A stretch of 64,000 bases of DNA from Wenzhouxiangella sp. XN201 (lineage in GTDB: Bacteria > Pseudomonadota > Gammaproteobacteria > Xanthomonadales > Wenzhouxiangellaceae), in the NCBI RefSeq assembly GCF_011008905.1, contig NZ_JAAIVI010000017.1:1215701-1279700 (forward strand), in the 5' to 3' direction. Below are positions 41,221-51,147 of this stretch, in pieces. Position 1 is the stretch's first letter. Each line of letters opens with the position of its first letter. The position numbers were made by a program, and so were the translations under genes. The notes under the pieces are model-generated. The model did not search any database and was not told the origin of the DNA. It saw only the letters and a program-made list of their open reading frames with translations.

Positions 41221-42330
41221 ATGGCCCGCAACACCATCGCCCGCATTGACGCCGCCGCGCTCGCCCACAACCTGGGCCGGGTGCGAGAATGGGCGCCCGA
41301 CAGCCGCGTCATGGCCGTGGTCAAGGCCGATGCCTACGGTCACCGCATCGACCTGTGCCTGCCGGCGCTGGAGGGTGCCGACCTGCTGGCCGTGGCCACC
41401 ATCGAGGAAGCACGCGCCATCCGGCGTCTGGGTAATGGCCTGCCGGTCCTGCTGCTGGAGGGCGTTGTCGACTACGGTGACCTGGCCGTGGCGGCTGACC
41501 TCGGTCTGGAACTGACCCTTCACCATGTGCAGCAGATCGAGGCGCTCGAGCGCTTCGGCCGTTCACCCACAGAAAGACTGTGGCTCAAGATCGACACCGG
41601 CATGCACCGGCTCGGTGTGCCGGCTGAATCTGCTGGCGAGATGCATGCCCGGCTTTTGGCCTTGCCCGGTGTCGAGCAGGTCAACCTGATCAGCCATTTC
41701 GCCTGTGCCGAGGAACCGGAACATCCGCTCAATGCGCTTCAGCTCGAGCGCTTCGAGCGCGCAACCGCCGGTCTGGAAGGCGAGCGCTGCATGAGTAACT
41801 CGGCCGGTCTGATCAACTTCCCCGCCGCACGCTATGAGTGGGTGCGGGCCGGCCTGGTGCTGTACGGTATTTCGCCGCTGCCTGACCGATCCGGCCCTGA
41901 TCTGGGGCTCGAGCCCGTGATGACGCTCAGTGCCGAGTTGCTGGCGATCAATCGGGTGGCTCGCGGTGAGCAGATCGGCTACGGCGCGCGATTCACGGCC
42001 GAACGCGACATGCTCGTCGGCGTGGCCGGCATTGGCTACGGCGATGGTTATCCGCGCGGCATGGCCGACGGAACGCCGGTGCTGGTCGATGGCCGCAGCT
42101 GCCGACTGTGTGGTCGCGTCTCCATGGACATGATCACCATTGACCTGACCGACGGTCCCGAGGCCCAAATCGGCGATGAGGTCATCCTGTGGGGGCGCGG
42201 CCTGCCGATCGAAGGCATCGCCGCTTGCGCCGACACCATCCCCTACGAGCTGGTCTGCCGCATTACCCGGCGGGTCCGTTTTCGCGACCAGGCCCTGGTC
42301 GGCAGCGGCGGCCTGCGTGCGGTAAAATGA
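41221..42330 (+). CDS. alr: Alanine racemase
   Basis: This 369-aa PLP enzyme makes D-alanine for peptidoglycan. Lys in VVKADAYGH binds PLP; other motifs are KIDTGMHRLGV, MSNSAGLINFP, GVAGIGYGDGYPR and CGRVSMDMITIDLT. It lies 15 nt after dnaB, a conserved pairing. Length is normal. Confidence 0.96.
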   Translation: MARNTIARIDAAALAHNLGRVREWAPDSRVMAVVKADAYGHRIDLCLPALEGADLLAVATIEEARAIRRLGNGLPVLLLEGVVDYGDLAVAADLGLELTLHHVQQIEALERFGRSPTERLWLKIDTGMHRLGVPAESAGEMHARLLALPGVEQVNLISHFACAEEPEHPLNALQLERFERATAGLEGERCMSNSAGLINFPAARYEWVRAGLVLYGISPLPDRSGPDLGLEPVMTLSAELLAINRVARGEQIGYGARFTAERDMLVGVAGIGYGDGYPRGMADGTPVLVDGRSCRLCGRVSMDMITIDLTDGPEAQIGDEVILWGRGLPIEGIAACADTIPYELVCRITRRVRFRDQALVGSGGLRAVK

Positions 42331-42357
42331 CCGGTCATTCAGAGACATGAGCGATTA

Positions 42358-43698
42358 ATGGCCGGCAAGCTCTACATTCAGACTCACGGTTGCCAGATGA
42401 ACGAGTACGACTCGGGCAAGATGGCCGACGTACTCGCCGCCTCGCACGGCCTGGAGTTGACCGAGCGGGCCGAGGAGGCCGACGTCATCCTGATCAATAC
42501 CTGCTCGATTCGCGAGAAGGCGCAGGAAAAGGTGTTCTCGCAGCTCGGGCGTTGGCGGCCGCTGAAGGAAGCGCGGCCCGATCTGGTCATCGGCGTGGCC
42601 GGTTGCGTCGCCAGCCAGGAAGGCGAGAACATCGTCAAGCGCTCGCCCTTTGTCGACATGGTGTTCGGCCCGCAGACCATCCACCGGCTGCCGAAAATGC
42701 TCGACAGCGTGCGCGAAAGCAGCCAACCGGCCATCGACATCTCTTTTCCCGAAATCGAGAAGTTCGACCACCTGCCCAGCCCGGGCAAGCAAGGCGGCAG
42801 CGCCTTCGTGTCGATCATGGAAGGCTGCTCCAAGTACTGTTCCTTCTGCGTGGTGCCCTACACCCGCGGCGAGGAAGTCAGCCGTCCGCTCGACGATGTG
42901 ATCGCCGAGGTGGCTGAACTGGCGGGGCAGGGCGTGCGAGAAATCAACCTGCTGGGGCAGAACGTCAACGCCTATCGCGGCCCGATGCACGACGGGGGTA
43001 CGGCCGACCTGGCGCTGCTGATCCGTTATATCGACCATATCGAGGGAATCGAGCGAATCCGCTTCACCACCTCGCATCCGGTCGAGTTCTCCGACAGCCT
43101 GGTCGAGGCCTTCGGCGCGGTTTCGAAACTGGCCAACTACCTGCACTTGCCGGTGCAGTCGGGTTCGGATCGTGTCCTGTCGCTGATGAAGCGAGGACAC
43201 ACCATTCTCGAGTACAAGCAGAAGATCCGCCGCCTGCGCGAAGTCCGACCCGACATCACTCTGAGTTCCGACTTCATCGTCGGTTTTCCCGGCGAGACCG
43301 AGCACGACTTCCAGCAGACGCTCGACCTGGTCAAGACGCTCGAGTTCGACCAGAGCTTCAGCTTCATCTACTCGGCCCGCCCGGGTACGCCGGCGGCCTC
43401 TTTCCCCGACAACGTCACGCTCGCCGAGAAGAAGGACCGGCTCAATCGCCTGCAAGACCAGCTCAATCGGCAGGCGCGCGGCTATGCCGAGGCCATGGTC
43501 GGTACGCGTCAGCGCGTTCTGGTCGAGGGCAGCAGCCGTAAGGAGGCCAGGGAACTGGCCGGGCGCACCGAAAACAATCGAGTGGTCAATTTTCCGGGGC
43601 CGCCCGAACTGGTCGGCCGCATGGTCGATGTCGTCGTGACGGAGGCCATGGCCAATTCGCTTCGCGGCCGTCTCGACAGCCAGTCCGCGGCAGCCTGA
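42358..43698 (+). CDS. miaB: tRNA-2-methylthio-N6-dimethylallyladenosine synthase MiaB
   Basis: This 446-aa radical-SAM methylthiotransferase modifies A37 of tRNAs reading UNN codons. It has a UPF0004 domain with [27 protein letters not shown] and GCVASQEG cysteines, radical-[18 protein letters not shown], and a C-terminal TRAM domain ([12 protein letters not shown]). The next gene begins at the base after its stop. Confidence 0.97.
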   Translation: MAGKLYIQTHGCQMNEYDSGKMADVLAASHGLELTERAEEADVILINTCSIREKAQEKVFSQLGRWRPLKEARPDLVIGVAGCVASQEGENIVKRSPFVDMVFGPQTIHRLPKMLDSVRESSQPAIDISFPEIEKFDHLPSPGKQGGSAFVSIMEGCSKYCSFCVVPYTRGEEVSRPLDDVIAEVAELAGQGVREINLLGQNVNAYRGPMHDGGTADLALLIRYIDHIEGIERIRFTTSHPVEFSDSLVEAFGAVSKLANYLHLPVQSGSDRVLSLMKRGHTILEYKQKIRRLREVRPDITLSSDFIVGFPGETEHDFQQTLDLVKTLEFDQSFSFIYSARPGTPAASFPDNVTLAEKKDRLNRLQDQLNRQARGYAEAMVGTRQRVLVEGSSRKEARELAGRTENNRVVNFPGPPELVGRMVDVVVTEAMANSLRGRLDSQSAAA

Positions 43699-44664
43699 AT
43701 GACTACGGTCTCCGAAACGGCCGTCACGCTCGAGCTCGAGCCGGTCGATAACGAACGCCTGGCCAATCTCTGCGGCCATCTCGACGAACATATCAGTCTG
43801 ATCGAGAAGCGCCTGGGTGTGTCGATTTCCGCGCGTGGCAACCTGTTCAGCATCGAGGGCGAGCCGGATGCGGTTGGCGCCGCCCGGCGTGTGCTGCGCC
43901 AGCTCTACCGTCACTCCGAAGGCGAGGTGTTGAGTCCGTCGACGGTCAACCTGCAGCTTCAGCAGTCAGGCCTGGACGAACCCGAGAACGAGGACATCGA
44001 AGTCGGTATCCGTACCCGCCGGGGCATGATCCGCGGACGCGGTCCCAACCAAAAGCGCTACATCAAGCGCATCGGAGAATCTGACGTCAACTTCGGCGTC
44101 GGGCCGGCCGGCACCGGCAAGACTTTCCTGGCCGTGGCCTGCGCCGTCGACGCGCTGGAGTCCGACCGCGTGCAGCGCATCGTGCTGGTGCGGCCGGCCG
44201 TCGAGGCCGGCGAGCGCCTGGGCTTCCTGCCCGGGGACCTGGCTCAGAAGGTCGATCCCTACCTCAGGCCGCTTCACGACGCGCTCTACGAGATGCTCGG
44301 TTTCGAAAAAGCGGCGCGGCTGACCGAGCGCAACGTCATCGAGGTCGCCCCGCTGGCGTACATGCGCGGCCGCACTCTCAACGACGCCTTCATCATCCTC
44401 GACGAAGCGCAGAATACGACTTCCGAGCAGATGAAGATGTTTCTCACGCGCATCGGTTTCGGCTCCAAGGCGGTCATCACCGGCGACCTGACCCAGATCG
44501 ACCTGCCGCCCAAGATTCACTCCGGCCTGCGTCAGGCGGTGGCCCTGCTCAAGGAGGTCGAGGGTGTGAGTACGACATTTTTCGACGCCCGCGACGTGGT
44601 GCGCCACCCGATTGTTCGCCGAATCGTCGAGGCCTACGAGAGTGCTGATGAGCAAAACGATTGA
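43699..44664 (+). CDS. ybeZ: PhoH-like ATPase YbeZ
   Basis: This 321-aa protein has an N-terminal KH-like region ([20 protein letters not shown]) and a PhoH ATPase domain with Walker [29 protein letters not shown] and Walker [12 protein letters not shown]. It is coupled with YbeY in rRNA maturation and ribosome quality control. It directly abuts miaB and overlaps ybeY by 17 nt. Confidence 0.95.
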   Translation: MTTVSETAVTLELEPVDNERLANLCGHLDEHISLIEKRLGVSISARGNLFSIEGEPDAVGAARRVLRQLYRHSEGEVLSPSTVNLQLQQSGLDEPENEDIEVGIRTRRGMIRGRGPNQKRYIKRIGESDVNFGVGPAGTGKTFLAVACAVDALESDRVQRIVLVRPAVEAGERLGFLPGDLAQKVDPYLRPLHDALYEMLGFEKAARLTERNVIEVAPLAYMRGRTLNDAFIILDEAQNTTSEQMKMFLTRIGFGSKAVITGDLTQIDLPPKIHSGLRQAVALLKEVEGVSTTFFDARDVVRHPIVRRIVEAYESADEQND

Positions 44665-45130
44665 ACGGCCGGCTGTCACCGAGTTGTCCATCCAGCGCGA
44701 ATGTGAATCAGGCTCGCTGCCCGACGACGAGGACATACGTCGCTTCGCCGCCGTGGCGCTGGCCGATCTCGACGACCCCGTGTTGAACCTGCGCATCGTC
44801 GACGAAGCCGAAGGGCGGGAACTCAATCGCCGCTGGCGTGGGCGCGATAACGCCACCAACGTGCTCAGTTTTCCCGCCGAACTGCCCGATGGCGCCGGCA
44901 TCAATCTGCTCGGCGATATCGTACTCTGTGCCCCGCTCATCGAGCGCGAGGCGGCCGGGCAGGGCAAATCGCTGCATGCCCATTTCGCGCATCTTCTGAT
45001 CCACGGCATCTTGCATCTGCGCGGCTTCGACCATATCTCTGCCGAACAGGCCGAGGCCATGGAATCCCGGGAAATCCGGCTCCTGGCCGATCTGGGCATT
45101 GGCAACCCGTACGTGACCTATGACCACTAA
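44648..45130 (+). CDS. ybeY: Endoribonuclease YbeY
   Basis: This 160-aa metal-dependent RNase acts in 16S rRNA 3' maturation. The zinc motif HGILHLRGFDH is intact, preceded by the family-typical LNRRWRGRDNATNVLSFPAE and LLGDIVLCAPLIEREA. The ATG at 44648 lies inside ybeZ, so the two are coupled. Confidence 0.95.
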   Translation: MSKTIERPAVTELSIQRECESGSLPDDEDIRRFAAVALADLDDPVLNLRIVDEAEGRELNRRWRGRDNATNVLSFPAELPDGAGINLLGDIVLCAPLIEREAAGQGKSLHAHFAHLLIHGILHLRGFDHISAEQAEAMESREIRLLADLGIGNPYVTYDH

Positions 45131-45178
45131 TCCGATACCCGCTGTCGCTCCAGGCATTCGGCCGGTATCCACCCCCAT

Positions 45179-46027
45179 ATGAACGAAGAATCTACCGACA
45201 GTCCAAACGGAAGTACCAGCGCCAGCTCCCGTGGCTGGCTTGAACGAATCGGGCGCGCCCTGGGCAGCGACCCTCGCAGCCGCGAGGACCTCGTGGAGCT
45301 CCTGCGCGGTGTCAGCGAGCAGGGCCTGATCGAGGCCGATACCCTGGCCATGCTCGAAGGCGCGCTGGAGGTCGACGAACTGCAGGTGCGCGACGTCATG
45401 ATTCCGCGTTCTCACATGGTCGTCATTCCGGATGGCACGGCGCTGGATGAAGTCCTGCCCATCATCATCGAATCGGGTCATTCCCGCTTCCCCGTGGTCG
45501 GCGAGGACCGCGATCAGATCAAGGGCATTCTGCTGGCCAAGGATCTGCTCAAGCTGGTTTCCAACGGCGACGATGTCACACTTTCGGACCTGCTGCGCCA
45601 GGCGGTGATCATTCCCGAGTCCAAGCGACTGAACGTGCTGCTGCGTGAGTTCCGTATCAGCAAGAATCATATGGCCATCGTGGTCGATGAATACGGTGGC
45701 GTTTCGGGTCTGATCACGATCGAGGATGTGCTCGAGGAAATCGTCGGCGACATCGACGACGAGCACGATGCCGAAGCCGTGCAGGACATTCAACGACTGG
45801 ACGAAGGCAAGTACCTGGTCCAGGCCCTGACCGCCATCGACGACTTTAACGAAGCCTTCGAGACCGATTTCAGTGACAACGAGTACGACACCATCGGCGG
45901 CCTGGTGGTGGCCGAATTCGGGCGCTTGCCCGAGGAGGGGGAATCGGTCGAGATCGGCGGCTGGAACTTCGCCGTGACCGGTGCCGACGATCGCCGCCTG
46001 CATGCAATGGAAGTCTCTCAGGCCTGA
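45179..46027 (+). CDS. corC: CorC/YbeX family CBS-domain transporter-associated protein
   Basis: This 282-aa soluble protein has a paired CBS module (VRDVMIPRSHMVVIPDGT through MAIVVDEYGGVSGLITIEDVLEEIVGDIDDEHD) and a C-terminal CorC_HlyC domain ending GWNFAVTGADDRRLHAMEV. Its relatives are linked to magnesium/cobalt efflux and, as YbeX, to ribosome metabolism. It follows ybeY as in E. coli. Confidence 0.93.
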   Translation: MNEESTDSPNGSTSASSRGWLERIGRALGSDPRSREDLVELLRGVSEQGLIEADTLAMLEGALEVDELQVRDVMIPRSHMVVIPDGTALDEVLPIIIESGHSRFPVVGEDRDQIKGILLAKDLLKLVSNGDDVTLSDLLRQAVIIPESKRLNVLLREFRISKNHMAIVVDEYGGVSGLITIEDVLEEIVGDIDDEHDAEAVQDIQRLDEGKYLVQALTAIDDFNEAFETDFSDNEYDTIGGLVVAEFGRLPEEGESVEIGGWNFAVTGADDRRLHAMEVSQA

Positions 46028-46060
46028 ATACTCATCCGGGCAGCGGAATAGGGTACAGTC

Positions 46061-47302
46061 ATGCCTGTTCCGCCAGTTTCAACTCCTGCCGTGTCTGAAA
46101 GGCGCATTCCTCGCGTTCTGGCTCGTATCCTTCTGACGCTCGCCTTGCTGCAGGGCGCGGCGGCCACCGCACAGGCACAGGAGGCCTGGCTTGTGACCTA
46201 TGGTCCCGGCCAGGAGGTGTGGGAACGCTTTGGTCATAACGCAATCTGGCTCCGGAACGCCGAGCTCGGCCTCGATCACGTCTACAGCTTCGGCTACTTC
46301 GAGATGGACCGGCCCGGGTTTCATCTGGATTTTGCCCGCGGCATCATGAAGTACTACGGTTCGGCCGCCGCCCCTGAAAACGAATTCGCGTTCTACCGCA
46401 TGCGCGATCGATCCATCCGCATTCAGCGACTCGAGCTCGATGCCGGGCAGATCCGCGAACTGCACGAGCTGCTGCACGAGAACGTTTTTCCGATACCGCA
46501 GTACTACGACTACGACTACTTTTTTGCCAATTGCTCGACCTGGCTGCGCGACCTGATCGACCGGGTTGTCGACGGGCAGCTGCGGGAGCAGCTGCAGGCC
46601 ACACCTGCCCGGCTCAACTTCCGCGACCATATCCGGCGCTACAACGAGAGCCGCCTGGAGTTGCACGCCGGCTTGCTGCTGCTGCTCGGTCCCATGATCG
46701 ACCAGCCGCGCACGGCCTGGGAGGAGGCGTTCGTTCCCGAGGGGCTGGCGGCATGGATGGCGAGCGCGACCGTCGACGGAAATCCGCTGGTGGGCGAGAC
46801 CGAAACGCTCTATCGCTCCCAACGGCATTCAGCGCCTCACGAGCCATCCTTCAAGGGTGGGTTCTATGTGATGGTGTCGCTGCTGGTGGCTATGCTGGTC
46901 GCCCTGGCCCTGCGTCGTGAACCCGGTTTCTGGGCACTCCTGCCCTGGCGCGTATCGGCGCTGATTACGGGAATGGGCGGCGTCGTGGTGTTGCTGATGT
47001 GGTTCGCGACCGGCCACGAGGTGGTCGACGGCAACTGGGTCGTACTCATGCTCAATCCCTTCTGGCTGCTGATGCTGCTGCCGTTGCCGCGCCCGGCCGC
47101 AATCGGCGTGTGGTGGTTGCTGGCCGCGGCGGCAGCTGCAGGCGCAGTTCTGCTTGCCTGGCCGGGTAGTCTGCAGTACCGGCCGGAGATCGTGCTGGGA
47201 TTGGTGCCGCTGCTGGCAGTTCTGCTGTGGGTCGGGCGAGTGCGGTCCTGGAATCGTCGAGAATGGCCATCGAACGGCTCGGTACCGGCGGCGAAATCGT
47301 GA
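46061..47302 (+). CDS. DUF4105/Lnb-like membrane protein in the lnt position
   Basis: This 413-aa protein has a signal sequence (VLARILLTLALLQGAAATAQAQ), a periplasmic DUF4105 domain at about residues 40-250 with YGPGQEVWERFGHNAIWL and FFANCSTWLRD supplying conserved His and Cys, and four to five C-terminal transmembrane helices from about residue 268. DUF4105 proteins include Lnb, reported as the lipoprotein N-acyltransferase of Bacteroides. In E. coli the gene after corC is lnt, which performs this step, so functional replacement is a strong hypothesis. No Lnt-like sequence is in the window. Confidence 0.75.
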   Translation: MPVPPVSTPAVSERRIPRVLARILLTLALLQGAAATAQAQEAWLVTYGPGQEVWERFGHNAIWLRNAELGLDHVYSFGYFEMDRPGFHLDFARGIMKYYGSAAAPENEFAFYRMRDRSIRIQRLELDAGQIRELHELLHENVFPIPQYYDYDYFFANCSTWLRDLIDRVVDGQLREQLQATPARLNFRDHIRRYNESRLELHAGLLLLLGPMIDQPRTAWEEAFVPEGLAAWMASATVDGNPLVGETETLYRSQRHSAPHEPSFKGGFYVMVSLLVAMLVALALRREPGFWALLPWRVSALITGMGGVVVLLMWFATGHEVVDGNWVVLMLNPFWLLMLLPLPRPAAIGVWWLLAAAAAAGAVLLAWPGSLQYRPEIVLGLVPLLAVLLWVGRVRSWNRREWPSNGSVPAAKS

Positions 47303-47338
47303 CATATGGTGTTATAAATTGGGATTTATGATGCGAAA

Positions 47339-47354
47339 TGTGATAGATTTCACG
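47339..47354 (+). promoter_or_regulatory. CRP/Vfr-like operator
   Basis: TGTGATAGATTTCACG matches TGTGA-N6-TCACA at nine of ten defined positions and is flanked by AAA on the left, as in strong CRP sites. It lies 25 bp before the ATG of the next gene. The region is AT-rich (TTATAAATTGGGATTTATG just upstream), consistent with a promoter. Position this close to the start suggests repression unless the promoter lies further downstream. Confidence 0.45.
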
Positions 47355-47379
47355 TGAATGGCGCAAGCGGAGAGCCTCG

Positions 47380-47769
47380 ATGATCGAACAGCGGGTCGTT
47401 TCCCACTTTATGGATGGGCGCATTCTCAAGGGCGTAACCAGCGATTTCTTCCCCAACCGGCCCGCGTTTCACATGCGGCTGGCCGATTCCGGCGAAAGAG
47501 TTCGGATCGACGTTGACGAGCTCAAGGGTGTGTTCTTCGTGAAGGATTTTGAAGGCCGCCCTGACTACAGCGAGCGGCAGGACATAGAGCGCCGGGGCTA
47601 TGGGCGCCGTATCTCCGTTAGCTTCGTCGATAACGAAACGATTGTCGGGCATACACAGGGCTACTCTCCGGATCGTCGGGGCTTTTTCGTGGCGCCGGCG
47701 GATCCGGAGAGTAATAACGATCGCATCTTTGTGGTCAAGTCGGCTACCACCGACATCACCTTGCACTGA
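47380..47769 (+). CDS. Conserved hypothetical protein
   Basis: This 129-aa cytosolic protein, probably all-beta, starts IEQRVVSHFMDGRILKGVTSDF and includes FHMRLADSGERVRIDVDELKGVFFVKDF and SFVDNETIVGHTQGYSPDRRGFFVAPADPESNNDRIFVV, a conserved pattern in proteobacterial proteins of unknown function. The fold looks Sm-like or PilZ-like, but I cannot assign it. It is monocistronic with the CRP-like site upstream, and converges on cydC. Confidence 0.65.
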   Translation: MIEQRVVSHFMDGRILKGVTSDFFPNRPAFHMRLADSGERVRIDVDELKGVFFVKDFEGRPDYSERQDIERRGYGRRISVSFVDNETIVGHTQGYSPDRRGFFVAPADPESNNDRIFVVKSATTDITLH

Positions 47770-47797
47770 ACTGCTGCAAAGACCGGGCGCGTTTGCC

Positions 47798-49441
47798 CTA
47801 CAAGCGAATCACCCGGTCGTAGCGCGGTAGCCATTCGGGCTCGTGGCTGATCATCACCACCGTCCGACCTTCCAGCCATCGTTCGATGCTCGAGGCCAGA
47901 CCGATTGCCGTGGCCTTGTCCAGGCCGGTGGTGGGCTCGTCGAGGATCACCGCGGGCGGATCGACAAGCATCAAGCGAGCCAGTCCGACCCGCCGCAACT
48001 CGCCGCCGGAGAGGCTGGCGCCGGCCTCGTCCAGCCAGGTCTCGAGACCGTTTTCCAGGCTTGCGAGCCACTCGCCAAGCCCGGCCTCGTCAAGCGCTTT
48101 CGCCAACTCGGCCTCGGTGGCCGCGGGAGCGGCGACGCGCAGGTTGGCAGCCAGGGTGTCGCCGAACAGGTTCGGCCGCTGCGGCAGGTAACCGAAGTGG
48201 CCCCTCAGTGCGTCTTCCCGGATGTCCCTCAGATCAAGGCCGTCGAGTCGGATAATGCCCGATTCGGGATCGATCTGGCGCATCAGTAGCAGCGCCAGGG
48301 TGGTTTTGCCGCTGCCGCTCGGTCCGGTGATCAGCAGGCGCTCACCCCGGCCCAGATCGAGATTCACACCGTCGATGACCGGCTGCCGAGAGCCCGGCCA
48401 GGTGAAGCAAACATCCCGCAGTGATAGTGCGCCGCCGCCGGACTGGGGCAAGGCAGTGCCGGAGGTCTCCAGCAAGGGCTTTCGATCTGCCAGTTCCGCC
48501 ACTCGCTCGGCGGCCAGACGGGTGTGCGTCATTCGGCGCCACGCCGCCGGCACAACCTGCCAGACCTCGATCAGACCGAACGTGACGATCACGGCCATCA
48601 CCGCGGCCGGGCCGGAGGACTGTCCACCTGAGTAGCCGGCCAGCGCGAGCAGCAGGACCAGCCACATGCCGAGGTAACCGGCCATCTGCACCTGGCCGCG
48701 TCCGAGCGCATCGATACGGTCGAGCTTGAGCTGGTGGCCGACCTGCTGCGTCGAAAGGCTTTCCAGCGCCTGAAGATGATCCGTGATGCGTTGCTCGGCC
48801 ACCAGCGACTTCAGGCCTTCCAGGCTTTCGGTGCACTGGTGTTGCAGTGCAGGTTCGGCCAGCGCGCGCGCTCGGCCAGGGCTGCGGCCTGCCCGGCTGG
48901 CAAGCGTGGCAATACTCGTTCCGGCCAGACCCACGCCCGCAATGACCAGCGCGGCTTGCGGAAAGCCAAGCATCAGCAGCGCGATGGCTACTCCCAGCGT
49001 GGTCAGCGCGGCGGTCACGACGGGACCAGCCACGCCCGCGTAGAGGTGGTCGAGTGACTCGACATCACCGGTGAAGCGGTCGAGGGTCTCACCGCGTTGC
49101 AGGCGTCGCAACTGCAGTTCGTCGAGCTGCAGCAGGCGTTGCAGCAGGCTGATGCGAAGCGCGGCGAGCAGGCCGAGCGTGGCACGGTGTGTGGCCATGC
49201 GCTCACCGTAGCGGGCCACGGTTCTGGTCAGGGCTGCCAGCCGTATCCCTGCGCCTGGCGCGAAGATCTCGACGGCGGCAATCAGCCCCACACCCGCCAT
49301 TGCGCTGGCGGTAATCAGCCAGCCCGAGAGTCCGAGCAGTACCAGTGCGGCCGTGCTCGAAACCAGCATCAGGACAACGCCCAGGGCCAGCCAGCGCCAC
49401 TGGCGCCGCCAGGTCGTGGCGATCAACCTGCCGAGCCTCAT
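47798..49441 (-). CDS. cydC: Thiol reductant ABC exporter subunit CydC
   Basis: This 547-aa fused permease-ATPase is half of the CydDC exporter of cysteine/glutathione needed to assemble cytochrome bd. About six transmembrane helices are followed by an ATPase with Walker A GPSGSGKTTLA, signature LSGGELRRVGLARL and Walker B VILDEPTTGLD. The start overlaps cydD (ATGA). Confidence 0.9.
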   Translation of the reverse strand: MRLGRLIATTWRRQWRWLALGVVLMLVSSTAALVLLGLSGWLITASAMAGVGLIAAVEIFAPGAGIRLAALTRTVARYGERMATHRATLGLLAALRISLLQRLLQLDELQLRRLQRGETLDRFTGDVESLDHLYAGVAGPVVTAALTTLGVAIALLMLGFPQAALVIAGVGLAGTSIATLASRAGRSPGRARALAEPALQHQCTESLEGLKSLVAEQRITDHLQALESLSTQQVGHQLKLDRIDALGRGQVQMAGYLGMWLVLLLALAGYSGGQSSGPAAVMAVIVTFGLIEVWQVVPAAWRRMTHTRLAAERVAELADRKPLLETSGTALPQSGGGALSLRDVCFTWPGSRQPVIDGVNLDLGRGERLLITGPSGSGKTTLALLLMRQIDPESGIIRLDGLDLRDIREDALRGHFGYLPQRPNLFGDTLAANLRVAAPAATEAELAKALDEAGLGEWLASLENGLETWLDEAGASLSGGELRRVGLARLMLVDPPAVILDEPTTGLDKATAIGLASSIERWLEGRTVVMISHEPEWLPRYDRVIRL

Positions 49442-51126
49442 GGCCGAAGCTCCTCGAGACGGCCGTTTTCGAGCTGGAAGATCCGATCGGCCCAGGCTTC
49501 GGCCAGCACATCGTGGCTGGCACAGATTACGGTCGGGCCGTCTCCCCGCGACAGTTTGCCAAGCGTCTTCCAGAGCGATTCGGCCGTATCGATATCCAGG
49601 CTGGCGGTGGGCTCATCGAGCAACAGCAGCGGACGTGGCCGCAGCAGGGCGCGGGCCAGCAGCACACGGCGGGCCTGGCCGCCCGACAGGCCTTCGCCGG
49701 AGGAGCGGATTGGCGTGGCCATACCCTCAGGCAGTTGCGTGATCCAGTCGGACAGGCCGGCGGCCGAGACGGCCCGGTCGAGTGCGGTTTCGTCTGCTTG
49801 CGGCATCGACAGTCGGATGTTGTCGGCCAGGCTGGTGTCGAACAAGCCGCCGTTCTGACCCATCCAGGCGCGCATATTCGACAGGGCTTGCGCGTCGAGC
49901 TGCTGCAGCTCGACGCCGTCGAGGTGAATGGTGCCGGAGTCCGGTACCAGAAAGCCACCGACCAGGTCGAGCAGGGTCGACTTGCCGCTGCCGCTGGCCC
50001 CGCGGATCAGCACGCACTGACCCGGTTCGGCGGTGAAGCCGGCGTCTTCGAGGATGACGCCGCGCCCGGGACGTTGCAGGCACAAGCCCACGGCTTCGAC
50101 CCGGCAGGCGGCGCCCGGGGAAATCGTAGCTGGATGAAGCGGTTCCCGCCGGGCCGGGGGTGTTTCCATGACAGTCCGGATAGAGCCGGCCGCAGCCAGT
50201 CCGTCGGCGCGATCGTGCCAGGCCTGCGAGAGCTGCCTCAGGGGCTGAAAGAATTCTGCCGCGAGGAGCAGCACGAACAAGCCGCCGTGCAGGGTCAGTG
50301 CCGGAGCGGGGCCGAACTGGATGTATCCGAGCAGGCCGAGACCCACATAGATGGCCACGGCGGCGATGGCCACGGCACTGAAGAATTCAATTGCCGCCGT
50401 CGACAGGAAGGCCAGGCGCAGGACCGCGAGCGTGCGTTGACGGAAGTTCTCGACCAGTTCACCAAGCCGCTCGAGTTGGTACTGTTCGCTGCCGAAGCGA
50501 CGGATGGTATCGAGCCCTCTCAGGCGGTCGAGAAAAACCCCGCCGAGCCGGGTGAGTTCGCGCTGCTGATTACGACTGGCCTGCTCGGCTCCCCAGCCGA
50601 TCAGGATCATGAACAGCGGAATCAGTGGGGTTGCCAGGGCAAGGAACAGCCCGGCCAGCCAGTCGCGCGATCCGACGGCAATCAACAACACCGGCACGCT
50701 TACAACTGCGGCGATCGCCTGCGGCAGAAAGCGACCGTACCAGCGCTCGAGCAGGTCGACCTGCTCGATGAGCGTGGTCGACAGGGCTCCGACGCCAGTG
50801 TGTGCTGCAAATGCCGGGCCGGCTTCGGCGATGTGCTCGAACAGCCGCGGCCGCAGCTTGCGTTGCACCCGGGCGGCAGAACCGGAGGCGATCCAGCCGC
50901 GCAGGGTTTCCGTGCCCGCCCGGGCGGCAGCGGTGGCCAGCAGCAGCGTGAGCGGGAATGCCATCTGGCCGAGCTCACGCCCGTCGATCACGACGGCGTG
51001 GACGATTCCGGCCAGCAACCAGGCCTGGGCCACGATCAGCCCGGACTGGATCAGCGCCACCGCAATCAGTCTTGTGCGCAAGCCCCTGGGCTCTTGCGCT
51101 GCCAGCCATTGGCTTACGGTTTGCAC
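49438..51126 (-). CDS. cydD: Thiol reductant ABC exporter subunit CydD
   Basis: This 562-aa fused permease-ATPase partners CydC. Six transmembrane helices (for example LIAVALIQSGLIVAQAWLLAGIV at the N-terminus) and an ATPase with Walker A GASGSGKSTLLDL, signature LSGGQARRVLLARA and LLLLDEPTASLD. It lies 21 nt after cydB, forming a cydABDC unit. Confidence 0.9.
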   Translation of the reverse strand: MQTVSQWLAAQEPRGLRTRLIAVALIQSGLIVAQAWLLAGIVHAVVIDGRELGQMAFPLTLLLATAAARAGTETLRGWIASGSAARVQRKLRPRLFEHIAEAGPAFAAHTGVGALSTTLIEQVDLLERWYGRFLPQAIAAVVSVPVLLIAVGSRDWLAGLFLALATPLIPLFMILIGWGAEQASRNQQRELTRLGGVFLDRLRGLDTIRRFGSEQYQLERLGELVENFRQRTLAVLRLAFLSTAAIEFFSAVAIAAVAIYVGLGLLGYIQFGPAPALTLHGGLFVLLLAAEFFQPLRQLSQAWHDRADGLAAAGSIRTVMETPPARREPLHPATISPGAACRVEAVGLCLQRPGRGVILEDAGFTAEPGQCVLIRGASGSGKSTLLDLVGGFLVPDSGTIHLDGVELQQLDAQALSNMRAWMGQNGGLFDTSLADNIRLSMPQADETALDRAVSAAGLSDWITQLPEGMATPIRSSGEGLSGGQARRVLLARALLRPRPLLLLDEPTASLDIDTAESLWKTLGKLSRGDGPTVICASHDVLAEAWADRIFQLENGRLEELRP

Positions 51127-51147
51127 GTCGCGATCTTGGCGGGGAAG

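Noticed and set aside
39625..41526. A 633-aa minus-strand frame over dnaB and alr
   Set aside because: It is a mirror of dnaB coding with no recognisable protein motifs.
42355..43914. A 519-aa minus-strand frame over miaB
   Set aside because: It is antisense to a canonical radical-SAM gene and shows only composition-driven openness.
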